The position numbers and the translations under genes are program-made. The notes beneath the pieces are model-generated. The model worked only from the letters and a program-made list of their open reading frames with translations. It did not search any database and was not told the origin of the DNA. A stretch of 64,000 nt of DNA. It comes from Norana najaformis (taxonomy: Eukaryota > Annelida > Clitellata > Crassiclitellata > Hormogastridae). Where the stretch lies: positions 6,484,913 through 6,548,912 of the forward strand of contig OZ029925.1 in assembly GCA_964023275.1 (NCBI GenBank), read 5' to 3'. Shown here piece after piece: positions 49,460 to 62,900 of the stretch. Positions within the stretch are counted from its first letter, which is position 1, and every line of letters starts with the position of its first letter.

Positions 49460-50394
49460 CCTACAAGCATGGGAAAAAGAAGGACGCAGCCCGCAGAGTC
49501 CAATCAAAGGATTCCCATTCGAAGTTGATAGTTGACACCTTGTTCAGAGTTCCTCAACGGCATTGCATTGAGGATAAAGAGCGACAGGCAATGCAGCCTG
49601 CTGCCTGTGGCACTTGTTTCCCTCAGTATCCAGCGTCCCTCACAACTGGCAGAGGTTGCAGCGTCTGGACATCTCTTGAGCCTGCATGTCATCACAGGAC
49701 CTCTTTGTGATTGACAGTCGACGCCACCCCAAAGATGCTTTTCACCCTCCTTCACAGAACCCAAGATGTTCCCAGGTGATGATGCCATACCGGTCTGTAG
49801 ATTCAACTGTCCGTCTTGGAACCTGTCACCCATTAATGGTAGAAAGATCCAATTGGCGGCAAGATATTGATACCGTGGGATGATTACACCATCCAGAGCA
49901 GATAAAAACCATGATAGAATCGAGAAAAAATATGTTAACGCAGACTTAGTCATAGTAGAAGTTCGATCAAACAAGAACTGTTGTGCAAATTTTGTGCAAG
50001 ATGAAGAAACTGCCAAGCGAAAGTTTGGCTAACTCTATCAATATGCTGTGCATACGAAGCCTTGACGAGATTAGAATTCTTGTTTTTCTAGGTGAAAACT
50101 TCATTGTACTGTAAATAGTGTGAAGACTGGATTTTAGTGTTTGATGAATTTTCAAAGTCTTCAGTATGCACTGCCAGCTTTTGATTTATCTATACTTTCA
50201 GATTTTGTTTTTTGAATGCATGCATGAATGTCTCTGTGTTTCAGTAGAAACATTAACCGTTTTAAAACATTGATATAACTTCATATTTCTGGACCCCAGC
50301 AGAATGACTTCAGTGTGCCTTGTGGGCCTTACCCCATACTGAATCAAGCTCTGAGCAGGCCCCAGTTATAGTGGTGTTGGTCTCAGTCTTAGGT
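49460..50394. other. Spacer with an unidentified open frame
   Basis: A minus-strand frame of 170 codons (50016-49504) stays open in a GC-richer stretch. It contains SALDGVIIPRYQYLAANWIF and GSVKEGEKHLWGG. I recognise no family; a decayed transposable-element gene is possible. No promoter or splice structure supports a host gene. Confidence 0.3.
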
Positions 50395-50545
50395 GGGACA
50401 CGGTAGCTGATTAGATAGAGTGCTCGGCGAGAGTACGGAATCAAGCCTCCCCATAGATGGTTACTGTGTAGGGACCTTGAGCAAGTCCTTCACACACAAT
50501 TGCTTCGTGCCTCAGTTTCAGATTTACTGACCTTGCACATGTAAT
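50395..50545 (+). mobile_element. tRNA-derived SINE-B copy
   Basis: acacggtagctgattagata, gtgctcggcgagagtacgg, a degraded box B (aatcaagcctcc), gttactgtgtagggaccttg and gcaagtccttcacacacaat match the copy at 36485. A microsatellite-like (AATA)n tail follows. Confidence 0.8.
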
Positions 50546-51958
50546 AAATATAAATAATAATAATAATCATAATCTTAATAATGATAATAAATCCATACTA
50601 ATAATACGCCCCACAATTGGGAAGCAATATGGTCATCTATGTATGCAGCTGTTTAGATGCATGCATATGTTTCATTTATTTTAGTGATTAGTTTCAGGTT
50701 GTGTGCATGTTTCTTTCCATGTGTATTTTAATTTCAGTGTGTAAGATTTTAAGATTTGCAGGTTTTGTTTCCTATGTTGTCGTTGAACTTCAGTCTGTCT
50801 GTTTCAGTGTTACTTGCTTCCTTTGTCCCACTTGAAACGACCATCAACATGAATGAGGTGGTAGGATTTTTATTTATTTATAATTATTATTAATATTAGT
50901 AATTTATTATTTATTTCTTAAGTTCTTTTGCACTTCATTGAATAGGTGTATCCTAAATTTTTGGTTTTTCTTTTTGCTTTTTTGTCGAACCAACAGTTAA
51001 TGTTGTCTTCATATAGTGCAGTTTTGACATTTAGTTGTACTGATATATGCAGTCTGGAACATCGTACTTGACTGTGTGAGGTCTGACAGGCCTTCAGGGG
51101 TTTGCAGCTTGCCTAAAATGGCTACATGAAAATGCAGTGTTCCAAATATTTACGTTTGATGGGGTTGAGGTGTTGTTATTTGTGCTAAGGTATCATGATT
51201 AAAATACTATGTATGTGTTGTGAATCTAAAATCCTTTTTGTGTACTGCCATTATTTGAGAATTGTTCTGTGTTTTGTTGGTTTTTGTGTTGTGAAATCAG
51301 ACTTGGTCTAGAAAACGCACCATATAAATGTAATGTCATGTAATTGTAATTGTAATCATGACAGTTGATACAGCATCGTCAGCAGGAAGCTACTTCAAGG
51401 GTGCTTTACAACGTCAAATGTCAGCGTGCACAAGAGTTCAACAATAAATGATAAATGGATGATGTATAAAATCAAAATCAGATGCTATTATTAGGGTTAG
51501 ACAGTAAACAGAAAATTTTAACTGTTAGTAGATAACAAATGTAGCTTGTTTGGGTCTGATGCTAGTACCTGAGATCCCTGCTTGACCTTAGTGTCCGGTT
51601 GATTCATGGGTGGTCAGCTGGGCATGACCACTGCTTTCATGGAAGAGCTGCCTGTAACTAGATATTTATATAGCTCCATTTAGAATCTTCTCAAAGGCAC
51701 TAAAAGTTGCTAGTTGTATATATCCTCAGTCATGTTGCATACATAATTTTTACATTACATGTTGTTTGTAAAACTTCAGTTCCATCACAGTAATTTACGT
51801 AGCATTACATGCTGTAAAGCACCCAATACCATGTGTAATTTTGCATTATGATATCTTATAAGTGGACCTGGAGAATTAAGCTGGCTACAGGGGCTCAGTT
51901 AGATTCTGATTGACTGTAATCTGACTGTGAAATGACAATAGCAAATTCTTCCGTCTAG
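50546..51958. other. SIN3 upstream region or first intron
   Basis: A candidate initiator exon is ATG AAT GAG at 50849-50857, in phase 0 with the exon at 51959 via GAG/GTGGTA or GTG/GTAGGA. The donor is weak, so the true SIN3 start remains open. The rest is AT-rich and carries retroelement ends near 51290-51350 and 51665. Confidence 0.3.
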
Positions 51959-54900
51959 GAGCTGCCTGGGACTTCGGGAAGTTCAAGCAACTACAGCGAG
52001 CCCTTCCAGAGAATGTTCACGCCGATGGCCGGGTCAGCTGGACATGGAGAGGGACATCACATCATTCCTCCCTACAGAATGGCTCCTTTCCCGTAAGTAA
52101 TAGGCTTCTGTCTTCTGAAATGTAGCACCAGGACCTAAGGCTTCATCAGTCTGGTGCAGCTTGTAACCCTAGTTCTGATTATACCCACTGAAATTCATTT
52201 TGCTGATGCATTTTGGTTGTCAGGTACTTTGTTGATCACCAAGAAATTTAACATACATTATACAAAAGTTACGTTGATATTTGTTAAGGGTAACCCACAT
52301 GGAACAATAGTGTTTTGCTAGCATGGGTGTCCGAATTTTATAACAAATTATGGCCAGCAATTTTGCTCTTGCCCTTACAATACATGATGAAATCTAATCT
52401 GTTAGTAAACTAAGAACTTCTATAGCACCATTATCATAATGCACAAGGTATCAATGGTTGCTTCATGTCAAACTGTAGTTCTAAGTCATAATGCCTTGGA
52501 GAAGTACAGTCAAGATCCATTGTCAGGCAAACCAGAAGCTATGCTATGATGGGTAGGCAAGCTGTAACAGCTGAGTAACACAATGCCATTGTAGCCAGTT
52601 TTCTGTGCTTTTCCGTAGACTCACCTCTTCTGGGTTTCCTGTGAGCGCTCCTGTCTTACCACCATCAAGCACTGCGAGGCATCTTCTCCCGCCTTCGATA
52701 CCACAGCAACAGCAGCAGCAACAGCAGTCAGCTCACTGGGTCCTTGGCCCCAACAGTGATGTAAGTTGAGAATATCAGTGTTAATGTTTTTTTGTGTTGT
52801 TTACCTGTAAGTTTTGAGGAAAATGGCAAGTGCCTGGAGGCAGTTTTTCATTGGTTGTCTGGAATTGTCATTTGGTAACTTAGTTGGTGTTTGTTTTAAA
52901 GTTTCAACTTCTGTTATCTAATAAACCAAGTGCAAAGGGTGATAAGAGAACAGCAATTAAACTAAAACTGCTGAGGTCGTAGTATTTTGTCGTTGCTTAA
53001 TATGTTACATATATTTGATAACTTTTCTGTTTTGTTTCAAAGTATTAGCTATTTGTTGTTGACCAGGAGTAAATCTTTTATCCATTTTTAGCCTATTTAT
53101 TGGACTTGTAAGTAATATTTTTAATATTTTGCAACTTCTGTGTTCAACTGTTAACTTATTTATAATTTATATTTCAAAATAATTCCAGGCCAAGGCACTA
53201 AACAGCCAATGTTGCACTGATGTGCTGTAAAACCCAATCAGTGTCTGAGAATTTATATAGCACCTTTGAGGGATCTTCTAAGCTGATCTTTTATACATGT
53301 AAAATAATTGCAGTGTATTAGTAAACTCCGTATTGCCAGTGTTGTTAGTTCCATATAATCTTTGGTCCGATTCTGATGAGAATTCAGCAGATTTACAAAT
53401 CTTTTTTAATGTTTAGAACTGAAGTATGGATGTAACATAATATAATGTATTGAAGAATTTATGTAGAGGCTGAAAGCATAAATATAATGCATAGAGTTTA
53501 GATTAAATTTAATGCAGAGTGTTTAGATGATGATTTTTGGTTGTACAGGCCCCAATGCAACAGCTGCAGCAGCAACAGCAAAACAATGCACAGTTCCAGC
53601 GCCTGAAGGTTGAAGATGCTCTCAGCTACCTGGACAAGGTGAAGGCCCAGTTCGGTGGGCAGCCCCAGGTGTACAACGACTTCCTTGACATCATGAAGGA
53701 ATTCAAGTCTCAGGCGTAAGTTGTCAATGTCCCGTTATTTTTGCTGTCTGTAACTCTGTAACAAACTGCAGTTAATTAAATTTAACTTAATGTAATTAAA
53801 TTTAACTTAATACTATACTGTAACTTATGCATCAAATGGCTATGATGAATAAGCAAAAGGATTAGAGGTACCTCATGAGTTTTTGCACTTTCAGGACATG
53901 CTGTTAGATACACCAGTGACCCCTCCCCTTGAAGTTAAGAAATGACGAAGAGAGTTTTGTCTTCTGTTACAGCATTGACACACCTGTTGTGATCAGTCGT
54001 GTGTCGAACCTGTTTGCTGGACAGAAAGAGCTGATTGTTGGCTTTAACACGTTTCTGCCTCCTGGTTTCAAGATCATCGAGGAGGGCAGTGGCCAGACGC
54101 TGGGCTTGTGCCAACCAGGGCAACAGGTGGTGCCCATTGCCAGTCTCGGATCACATCCAAACAATCCACCATTTCGGAGCAGCGTGAGTTGACCTGTTCA
54201 CAGTCTTATTTACAAGATTAGTCACGTTTTAGTCGTCTGTTGGGACTAGTGAAGAAGACCTGTGGCTTGGAGCAAAAGGTTTGGAGAAAATATATTTCAA
54301 AGGGAGAACCAGTGGGTAGAAGTTTCTTCAAATAACTAAGGTCTGAAAACCATATCTTTGTAATTGTTACCTTAATGAACTATTCTATCACATTATGCTA
54401 CTTGTATCTAGGAGCAACCTCCGGTTCGACCGATTCCACCTGTCGTTGCACCGGTCTCTCAGCATCAGAGTCATCTCAATTCACAATTGCAGCCTCCTCC
54501 TGGTCAACCAGTCGAGTTCAACCACGCCATCAATTATGTGAACAAGATTAAAGTAAGTTCCTGAAAGCTCCTGAAAGTTCTTGGAAGCTCCTGAGGTTCT
54601 GGGAAGCTCCTGAAGTTCTGGGACGCTCCTAAGGTTATGGGAAGCTCCTGAAGTTCTGGGAGGCTCCTGAGGTTATGGGAAGCGCCTCGAAGTTCTTGGA
54701 AGTTCCTGTAGATTCTTGGAAGCTCCTGAAGGTTGTGGGAACTTCCTGAGTTAATCTAGTCAAAACAACTGTTGTGTGGAAATGTTGATTGATGTTTTAG
54801 ATGCAAAAACAACTTAAGTCCAGCCCTTCGTGTGCAGGTATTAAAATGAGTCATTGCCAATTAATTTTGGTGATTACTTGTGTACCGGTATATAGTATCT

Positions 54901-56949
54901 TGTGTACCACTATATATGTAGGGATGTATGCATGATTATGTATTTATGTATGTATAAAGACACTTAATATAGCACCTTTTAAATACCTATCCAAAGCAAT
55001 GCTGTGCAAAGTTTGCAGATTATTTTGAATTTGTAAACAATCTGTTAAGTAGCTGTGAAGACCAAAAATTACTGTGTATGAGTCAGTTTGGGAGAGAAAA
55101 AAGTGATGATGAGAAAAAAGTTAATTCAGTTATTTAGAGGGGTCAGAAAAATAGGAGGAAACAGAGAACAACTAAAAAATTTAAATTGATCCACATGAAT
55201 GTCCCACTAAATTGCATTCCTTATTCATTTATTAATTAATAGTAATTGTTAATTATAGTAGTAGTAATTATTTAATTGTAAATAAATAGGATTTCACTTA
55301 ATGTAATTATTTAAAGGTCTTGTAAATAATAGTTTTGATGCGCTTAGCTTGACGATTCGACTTTCTGATTTGTTAGATGTATTACAATGGCCGACCTGAA
55401 GTGTACAAAGCATTTCTCGACATCCTACATAACTACCAAAGAGAACAGAAAAACATAAAAGATGTAATATGTAATTTTATGTGTAACATATTTCTAACAT
55501 ATATTATATCTAAATAAATTCATTATTGCAAAAATATACAAATAGATTTTACATGGTGACAAGATATGTGATGACCTATATCACATTTTCAACATTTATG
55601 CTTGTATATGTACATGTGTGTGTGTATATATATATGTATATATGTACATGTGTGTGTATATATATATGTGTATATGTACATGTGTGTATATATATATGTA
55701 TATATGTACATGTGTGTGTGTATATATATATGTATATATATGTACATGTGTGTATATATATGTATATATGTACATGTGTGTGTATATATATGTATATATG
55801 TACATGTGTGTGTGCATATATATATGTATATGTGACTGAAAAAATTTATTTATAATAAATCTGTTTAAATATTTTTGCAACAATGAATGTTCGAATCTGC
55901 AGCAGTCTGATGAATTAATTAATTATTAATTAATTATAATTAATGAAATTTCGAACAAAGATTCAGTTGACGTCTGATCCGAACAGCATTTAACCAGATT
56001 TCTGTCATTTTTGTTTATGATAAAAATGCTTTCCTCTAACAAGTTTTCTATTATGTGATTGTGATAGCAGTGCAGCAAAGTTCAGAGTTCAAAGTCGACT
56101 GTGACGGAGGCTGATGTGTATGCTCAGGTGGCCAGTTTGTTTCAAGATAATCCCGAGCTGTTATCGGAATTTCGGCAGTTCCTGCCAGATGCCAATGGCA
56201 ATGCGGGGTTGATAAATGGAGTGAGTACATCCTTAGTGACATGTCTTTGTTGTATGGGGATTTTAGTAAGTTAATACTGCATACGCTAAATAAATAATAA
56301 GTAAGTTAATAATTGACGCAAGATAGTGTAACTTAAGCTTAACTTAGTTTAAATTAAGCTAACTGGTTAGTTAGTTATCTAGACACTTAGTATAGCACCT
56401 TTTAATTACCTCACAATAGCGCTGCCTACTCTGTCTAGTGTTTGTAGATGTTTTTGAACAAAGAGTTAATCAGTAAGCAAACAGGGCACAGATAACGAGA
56501 AGAGTCACCACCAGCAGGCTCTTGCATGCACATACAGCCCAGCTTAGATTACCATCCAGAATTCACAGATGATGCAGAAGATACAAAGCTTAATTTGTTA
56601 CTGAATGCAGTTGTACCATGAAATCTGTTCTGCTTTAGCTTGGAGCAGCAGAGTCAGCTTTTGGAGGAGGGTTTGGACAGGCTGCAACTGGAGTCGGAAT
56701 GGAAGCAGTTGGGAGGCCAGCAGACCATTCGGTCACCAAGAGTTTTAATCCAATCCATCGAAGCCAGTCAACTGGGTCGAGTCATGCCATGGCACCAGCA
56801 AAGGTCAGTTGCTTGCATCAGGAACATGAGACATTTGTAATCTGGCGGTAAAGTGATATGTAGCGCTTCTGAAATGGTCAGCTTCAAGAACGTGATGCAT
56901 GTGGAATCTGTCCATAATATATATATACACACATGTATATACATGTGTG

Positions 56950-56992
<43 letters not shown>

Positions 56993-59900
56993 AAGAGATC
57001 GGCTGTGTGCCTTGAGAACACGAGTTGTGGTTGGTCTTTATGCAAAATATTTGTAGCATTGTTGAAAAGGTCAGATGTATGCTCTGAAAACATGAGATGC
57101 ATAATCTGTCTGCAAAACTGTCCTGGTTGTGCTTGTGAAATTATTAAGTCCACAGTGCATCATTTTTTAGATGTTGGATGGGGGCGTCAACCTGCAAATG
57201 CATCAGTCTGCACAAACCACGGTGAACTTCTTGTCCTGTTCTTACCCTCATAAGCAGTGCTTTCCATCATGCCTTCTCAGTGGTTGTACCGTCTGCCTAG
57301 AATGGCCTTCCTCTAGATCTATGTCTGCTTGTGGATGGGGTGCTTTGTGAACCGTTTTTCGGTGGTTTAGAACCAGGGCACGGGCTATGAATAGATATTT
57401 TTAAGAGCTGCTAAACTTTGATGAATGAATGAATGAAGGAGTGGGTGGGTGAGTAAGTGAATGATTGAATAAATTTTTACTTAATGTTGTTTTATTAAAG
57501 ATGGTGAATTATTTTTGCAGAAAAGGAGGCTGTCCAAGGAGCCAGTTTTGACACCAGTTAAAGCTGAAGTACCCTTATCTAACAAGGAATACTTTGACCA
57601 GGTAGGTTGGCTGGTTTTTAGCTAAAATTGCAAGGAAACCGTTGATTTGCAGAATCTAGATTAATTTCTTCTTAGAATGAATCCAGCAAGGACTCCATTA
57701 ATGCGAAAGTAAAGCAAAGCTGAACCTATATGGCTGACTTTTATGTCATTCATATCTTGACTCTGTTCTGGAGTGACATCATAGACTATTTTCGAGTGAG
57801 TGGGTGAGGGTTCTCAAAACCTAATCTAAAGTAGAGACTTCTAGCGCTACGTATTGTGACAGACGAAGTATCAGTCATGGGTTGTGCGAAGTGTTGCCGT
57901 TCACAAGAGGCTTTGCCATTAATGTTTCGGCCAGTGAAAACATTAGTGTGATATGTAATGACGTTGTAGTTGAAGAGGTCCATGTCTCGCGATGATCTGT
58001 ACAAGGAAATGTTCGACTGTATCAGTCTTTACAACAGAGGAAGCATCTCTGCTGAAGACCTTCTGGTTATGGCCGGCCCTCTGATAAGGTGAGAATGATG
58101 GGGTTTTATAAGTCAATTCTAAAATGCAAACATAAACATGGCCTGGGTAGAGAATCTTACTCACTTACCAACCTTCCTTTCTTCCTTCATTCCTTCCTTC
58201 CCATTTATCTACATAAGAGTACTAAATGGTGCTATATTAAGTGTTATGATACATGCATTAATGCATACATAAGGCCCATTCAATCAACACTATGCCATAT
58301 TTACTGTAATGAAGCAGAGTGGTTGGATTACAGTGTTATATATGTATTGTAATTTGAAATTGTAATTTAAAATTTATAAAGCGCCTCTTAGAGGATAAAC
58401 TCAACAGGAGCGCTCCCAAACCCAAACAAGTTAAACAGTACAGTCTTCAGGTGCTTGTGGAACCCTAAGAGGGGGAGGGAGAGGAGCTCAAGTCACATTT
58501 CAAGATTGAGATTATTGTTGATGATTCAATAAACAATAACCGTAAAATTTTTAAAAACTGATATTGTGAAAAGCAGAATAGATCTGAAAGTAAAACAGTG
58601 CTTTATTGATAAAAACACCCTTTTACCCTTTGCAATTTTTTATGATTTATGAGTAATCTATCTGGTCTTGTTTACAGTAAAGCTCCAGAGTTGAAGTCTC
58701 GGCTGAGCAGCTTAGTTGAATCAGACCGAAGAGCAGCCTGTGAGAAGAAAGACAAGGACTTGCAGTGGCATCTTGGTAAGCTATTATTCAAGAACTCTGC
58801 TACCTCGTCAGTGCTTCCTTTATATAACAGGGGTTGGGCTGGAAGCACCTCTGGGTATAAAACTTGTAGGGGATAAAAACAGACACATTGCTTACTTACT
58901 TATATACATGCTCTAAATGAATGAGTGATGGTTGCTTCATGTGAAAGCCATAGTAGAACTTCACGATCCATTGGAGAAGGCTCATAGGCTATCATACGTG
59001 GTCAGCCAGCTATGACGGATATATCTGTCAAGAGCTGGCTGACCACAAATGATACCCTATTTGAACAGAGTATCTTATTTGTATTGGATTTGACTGGGCT
59101 TCTTCAATGGATTTTGAAGTTTGACTGTGGTTTTCACTTTTCTAACCTGTCCAGAGGTGGTTACTGCATAGGGACCTAGCTGATGCTTGTCATTAGGTAT
59201 TGGTACTGTACGAATGCCAGAAATAAACGAATAAGTACAATGTTTGTTTGTGAGTCTTACACTTTAACTCCTTCAAAAACCAAAAGGTCAATTCTTGAGG
59301 AGCTATGGGGGAAATGTGTTCGGGCGGAGGTGGCTTTTACATCTTGGTCTAATCGCTGAAACTGACTTTGCAGACTGATACCATTTTATAGCACTTTATA
59401 AAGAGGAAAATGTTGAAAGCTTTGTGCTTCTGTGTTGTGTTGAAAGACCTATCGAGCTGCAAGCGCTACGACGACCAGCCAAGTTATCGCGTTCTGCCAA
59501 AGAAGAAGAGCCTGTCAAAGTCTGATCACAGAACAGCGATTGGCACAAAGGTGAGGTTGTTGCATTTCTTCGCAAAATAATAAAATGTGAATTGCTGCTG
59601 AAGGGAAGATAAGATATGAACTGAACCAATTGGTCCTTCTTGGTAATTTCCAACATCTGTTAACTCTGGACTTACCACTGAAAGGCCAACATTTGACCTC
59701 AAAACCTGTGGCCAGTCACTGCTGTAAATGCAGTTTCTTCCACTTTCTACACTTCCAGGAAAATTTTACCTACACTGGATCTTCCTTATCATGCAGTTCT
59801 TATGGGATAATACTAAGTTTGAATGCAGTAGCTGATTATAACTTGGAGAGTGCAGGTTTGAGTCTCCACTGTGACAGGTACTGTTTAAGGGACTTTAAGA

Positions 59901-62900
59901 AAATCCTTCAGACAAAATTGCACAGTGCCACCGATTGATGCTGTATGATTAAATGGTGGCGCTCTGTAAATAGAGAAATAATAATAAGTTTTGTGAGCAA
60001 CATAAGTAATGCATTTTAACAAAATTGCATTATAATGGGGTTCATATTCCCGACCTCAGTATGTCAGAATTCTTGTTAAAATGATCTGTGTGTTGGGAAG
60101 GGTCCTCTGTATTTGATTTTCTTGATATCAGTTCAGACGGTTTTCACAGCTGATTTGAAATTAATTGTTGTGTTAGGACGGTGGAGATGTACCCGATGTA
60201 CTGAATGAGGAGTATGCTGTGTTTGCTGATCCCGACGCTAAAAGAGAGTCGATAATTTGGCACTGTGGCAAGCTGTCTGCCTACGACGAAACTATTCTTC
60301 AGATTGAAGAAGAACGCTATGAGGTAAAGAGCTATCAGTCCAAATGTCTCGCAGGTAACCAGTCTAAGCAAACTGTTCAGTCTTAATCGAGTGATGATTG
60401 ATTGATAATAATAATAGAAATAATAATAATTACAATTGTTAGGGTGCACTTAAAGGCATTCCTTCATTGACTGATTGATTGATGATTGATTTATGGACAG
60501 ATGGATTGATGGACTGATTGATTGATGGACTGATTGTTTGATTGATTTCAGCTTGATATGGTCATGCAGCCACACTTGGATTTGATGAATGGCCTGACTG
60601 AAGTGTATCAGGCAATGCAGAAGACGGCCCCCGAAGAACAGGTCAAGTTTGTCATCAACGACCTCTCGGCTTACTGCAACATGTCAGAAGTTCACATTCA
60701 AAGAGTCCTGAAAAAGTACGTCGTGCGCCGATTCATCTACCATTTAAAAAGTTACTCAATCTCATTGTTCATTTATTCATAGCTCAGTTTCTAGGTGATT
60801 GGTATACTGTGGAAGCCATTCAAGAAATGCCATATGTGTGCATGTATGTATGCAAGCATGGCATTTATGTAGCACCTTTTGCAAAGCTCACTGAGGCACT
60901 GCATATGTGGCTATCATCCTGATCCGAACTGGTACGACATAAGCTAAACAGAGAATGTATTTTGAGCTGAGTCACACAAAACAGCACATATATTTAGTAG
61001 AAGATTGTTCTAAGAGGAACGTCCAATGCTTGAGAACCCCAAAACCTGTTGCAATTTCCCGCTTGCGCTTTGCGATAATGGCACAGTAGTAGTTTCCAGA
61101 TTAGAATTCAGTTTGAAAGAAGTTTTCAGTGTCTTGTAAATTGTCTCTTTGTGGTTCAGATTGTATAATAACCGATGGGATACTCTATACGAAGGGCTGA
61201 AAAAGATCCCGTCTGTTGCTATCCCGGTTGCACTGAACAGACTGCAAGAAAAGTGCGCGGAGTGGGACGAGAGCAAGAAGAAGTTCAACCAGTCTTGGCA
61301 GGAATCGCTTTTGAAGCAGCGCATTCGCTCTTTCGAGCAGCAGGGGTCCAAGTTTAAGAACACGGACAGCAAGCAGCTGAAACCGAAAACCCTTGTCAAG
61401 GAAATTGAAGACCTTGCCAAAGCGGTGAGAAGCGCACGGAGGGTGCTATTGCCTTCTCTTTCTTTGTGTCTGTCTGTGTGTCTATCTGTCCGTCCATCTG
61501 TCTGTTTTCCTGCCTGTCAGTCTGTTGGTAGCCAGGTGTCTTATTTAAACATGGTTAAACTTTAAGCCATTGTCTCATTTGGAAATTTTTTAAATAGTAA
61601 TTATTCAGATTCATGGTTTTTGACAGACGATTGCTGGTAAGTGAAGACGAAGGAGGTAGCAATGAGGAACAAAAACAGTTGATTGACATGGTGGCCTATT
61701 GATTAAGTTGCCTTACAGCTGATCTAGTGGTTATGGTTTAAATTCCCCACTGCCACCAATTTGTTTTGAACTGATAAGATTCATGTCTTATGAATTGGTA
61801 GGACTTTCTATTCATGTCTTCTTGGTCGGTTGAAAGTACTTAATGTGTCTTTTCCTGCCGTGTTCTCTTTGTCTTATTTTGTTCTTCTGTGTCGTGCCCT
61901 ATATACTTCTATGTTATCCTGTCCTCTTCTCTTCTGAGTTCTGTGCTCTCCTATCTTGTCATAATACACCAGAAACTTGTTATGACACTGTCTTTGGAAA
62001 TCATTTCAAAGAGCACCTTATGTATTAGGAGGAGGTCCTTCTCTAAAGCTGAACTGTATTTGTCATCCATCTCCTTGATCGCGTTCTTTCGGAAGTCCTC
62101 TTTTAAGAAAGCACGTTATAAAACGGATCCAGTGTATCAGTGACAAGATTTACGTAGATAAGATTTGAATATCGGTTTAAGTTGAAATGCTTCTGGAATT
62201 GTTTCAGAGGGAGTCACTTGCGAATGAGCCTCACATGACGCTTCCGTTCCAGGACCCAACAGTCTTCTACGATGCCGTTAAACTGGTCAATCTCGTCTCC
62301 AAGCGCCAAACAGGGGTCACCGAAGAAGAGTTATGGCGATTCAAGTGGACCTTGCAATCCATCTTGGAAAACATATTCCACATTCCTTACATCAAGCAAG
62401 AATTGGATTCGGACGAAGGTGGTACAGCTGAAGTTGGTCATATTTGGACAGTTAGCCTTTGGTGCATACCCTTTTAGTGGCTTTGTCATAAAGCAGTGGC
62501 TGTTCTAAAGTGGCTAATGTTGTTAAGAAGCAGTAGGTGATGTTTTCAAGATGCAGTGGCTAATGTTGCAAAATCACGGGCAGATATTGTTGAAAAACGT
62601 GTCTGATGTGAATAGCAGTAGCTGATATTCTAAAAAGCTGTGACTTAGTGGCTAATACTGTTGAAAGGCAGTGGCTATAGCAAAAGCACTGGGGTTCTGT
62701 TGTGTGAAACATTAAGAAAACATAATAAACAAAATTTTAAAGTTAAAACTTTGGTGCCTAAGTTGATCAAAATGGTTTTTAGAGTCCGTTGACAACCATA
62801 TTTGAAAATGCATTTCGTTTCAGGATCTGGTTCTGAAGTACATGATGAACCTGTTAGCAAAAGCAAACACACTTCAAAGTCAACGCGACAGACATCTGCT

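Noticed and set aside
55526-55883. Tyr-Ile-Cys-Met-rich open frames
   Set aside because: Product of the TA/TG minisatellite, open on both strands.
59396-59656. Minus-strand open frame over SIN3 exon 12
   Set aside because: Shadow of the plus-strand exon 59447-59550 encoding the SYRVLP segment.
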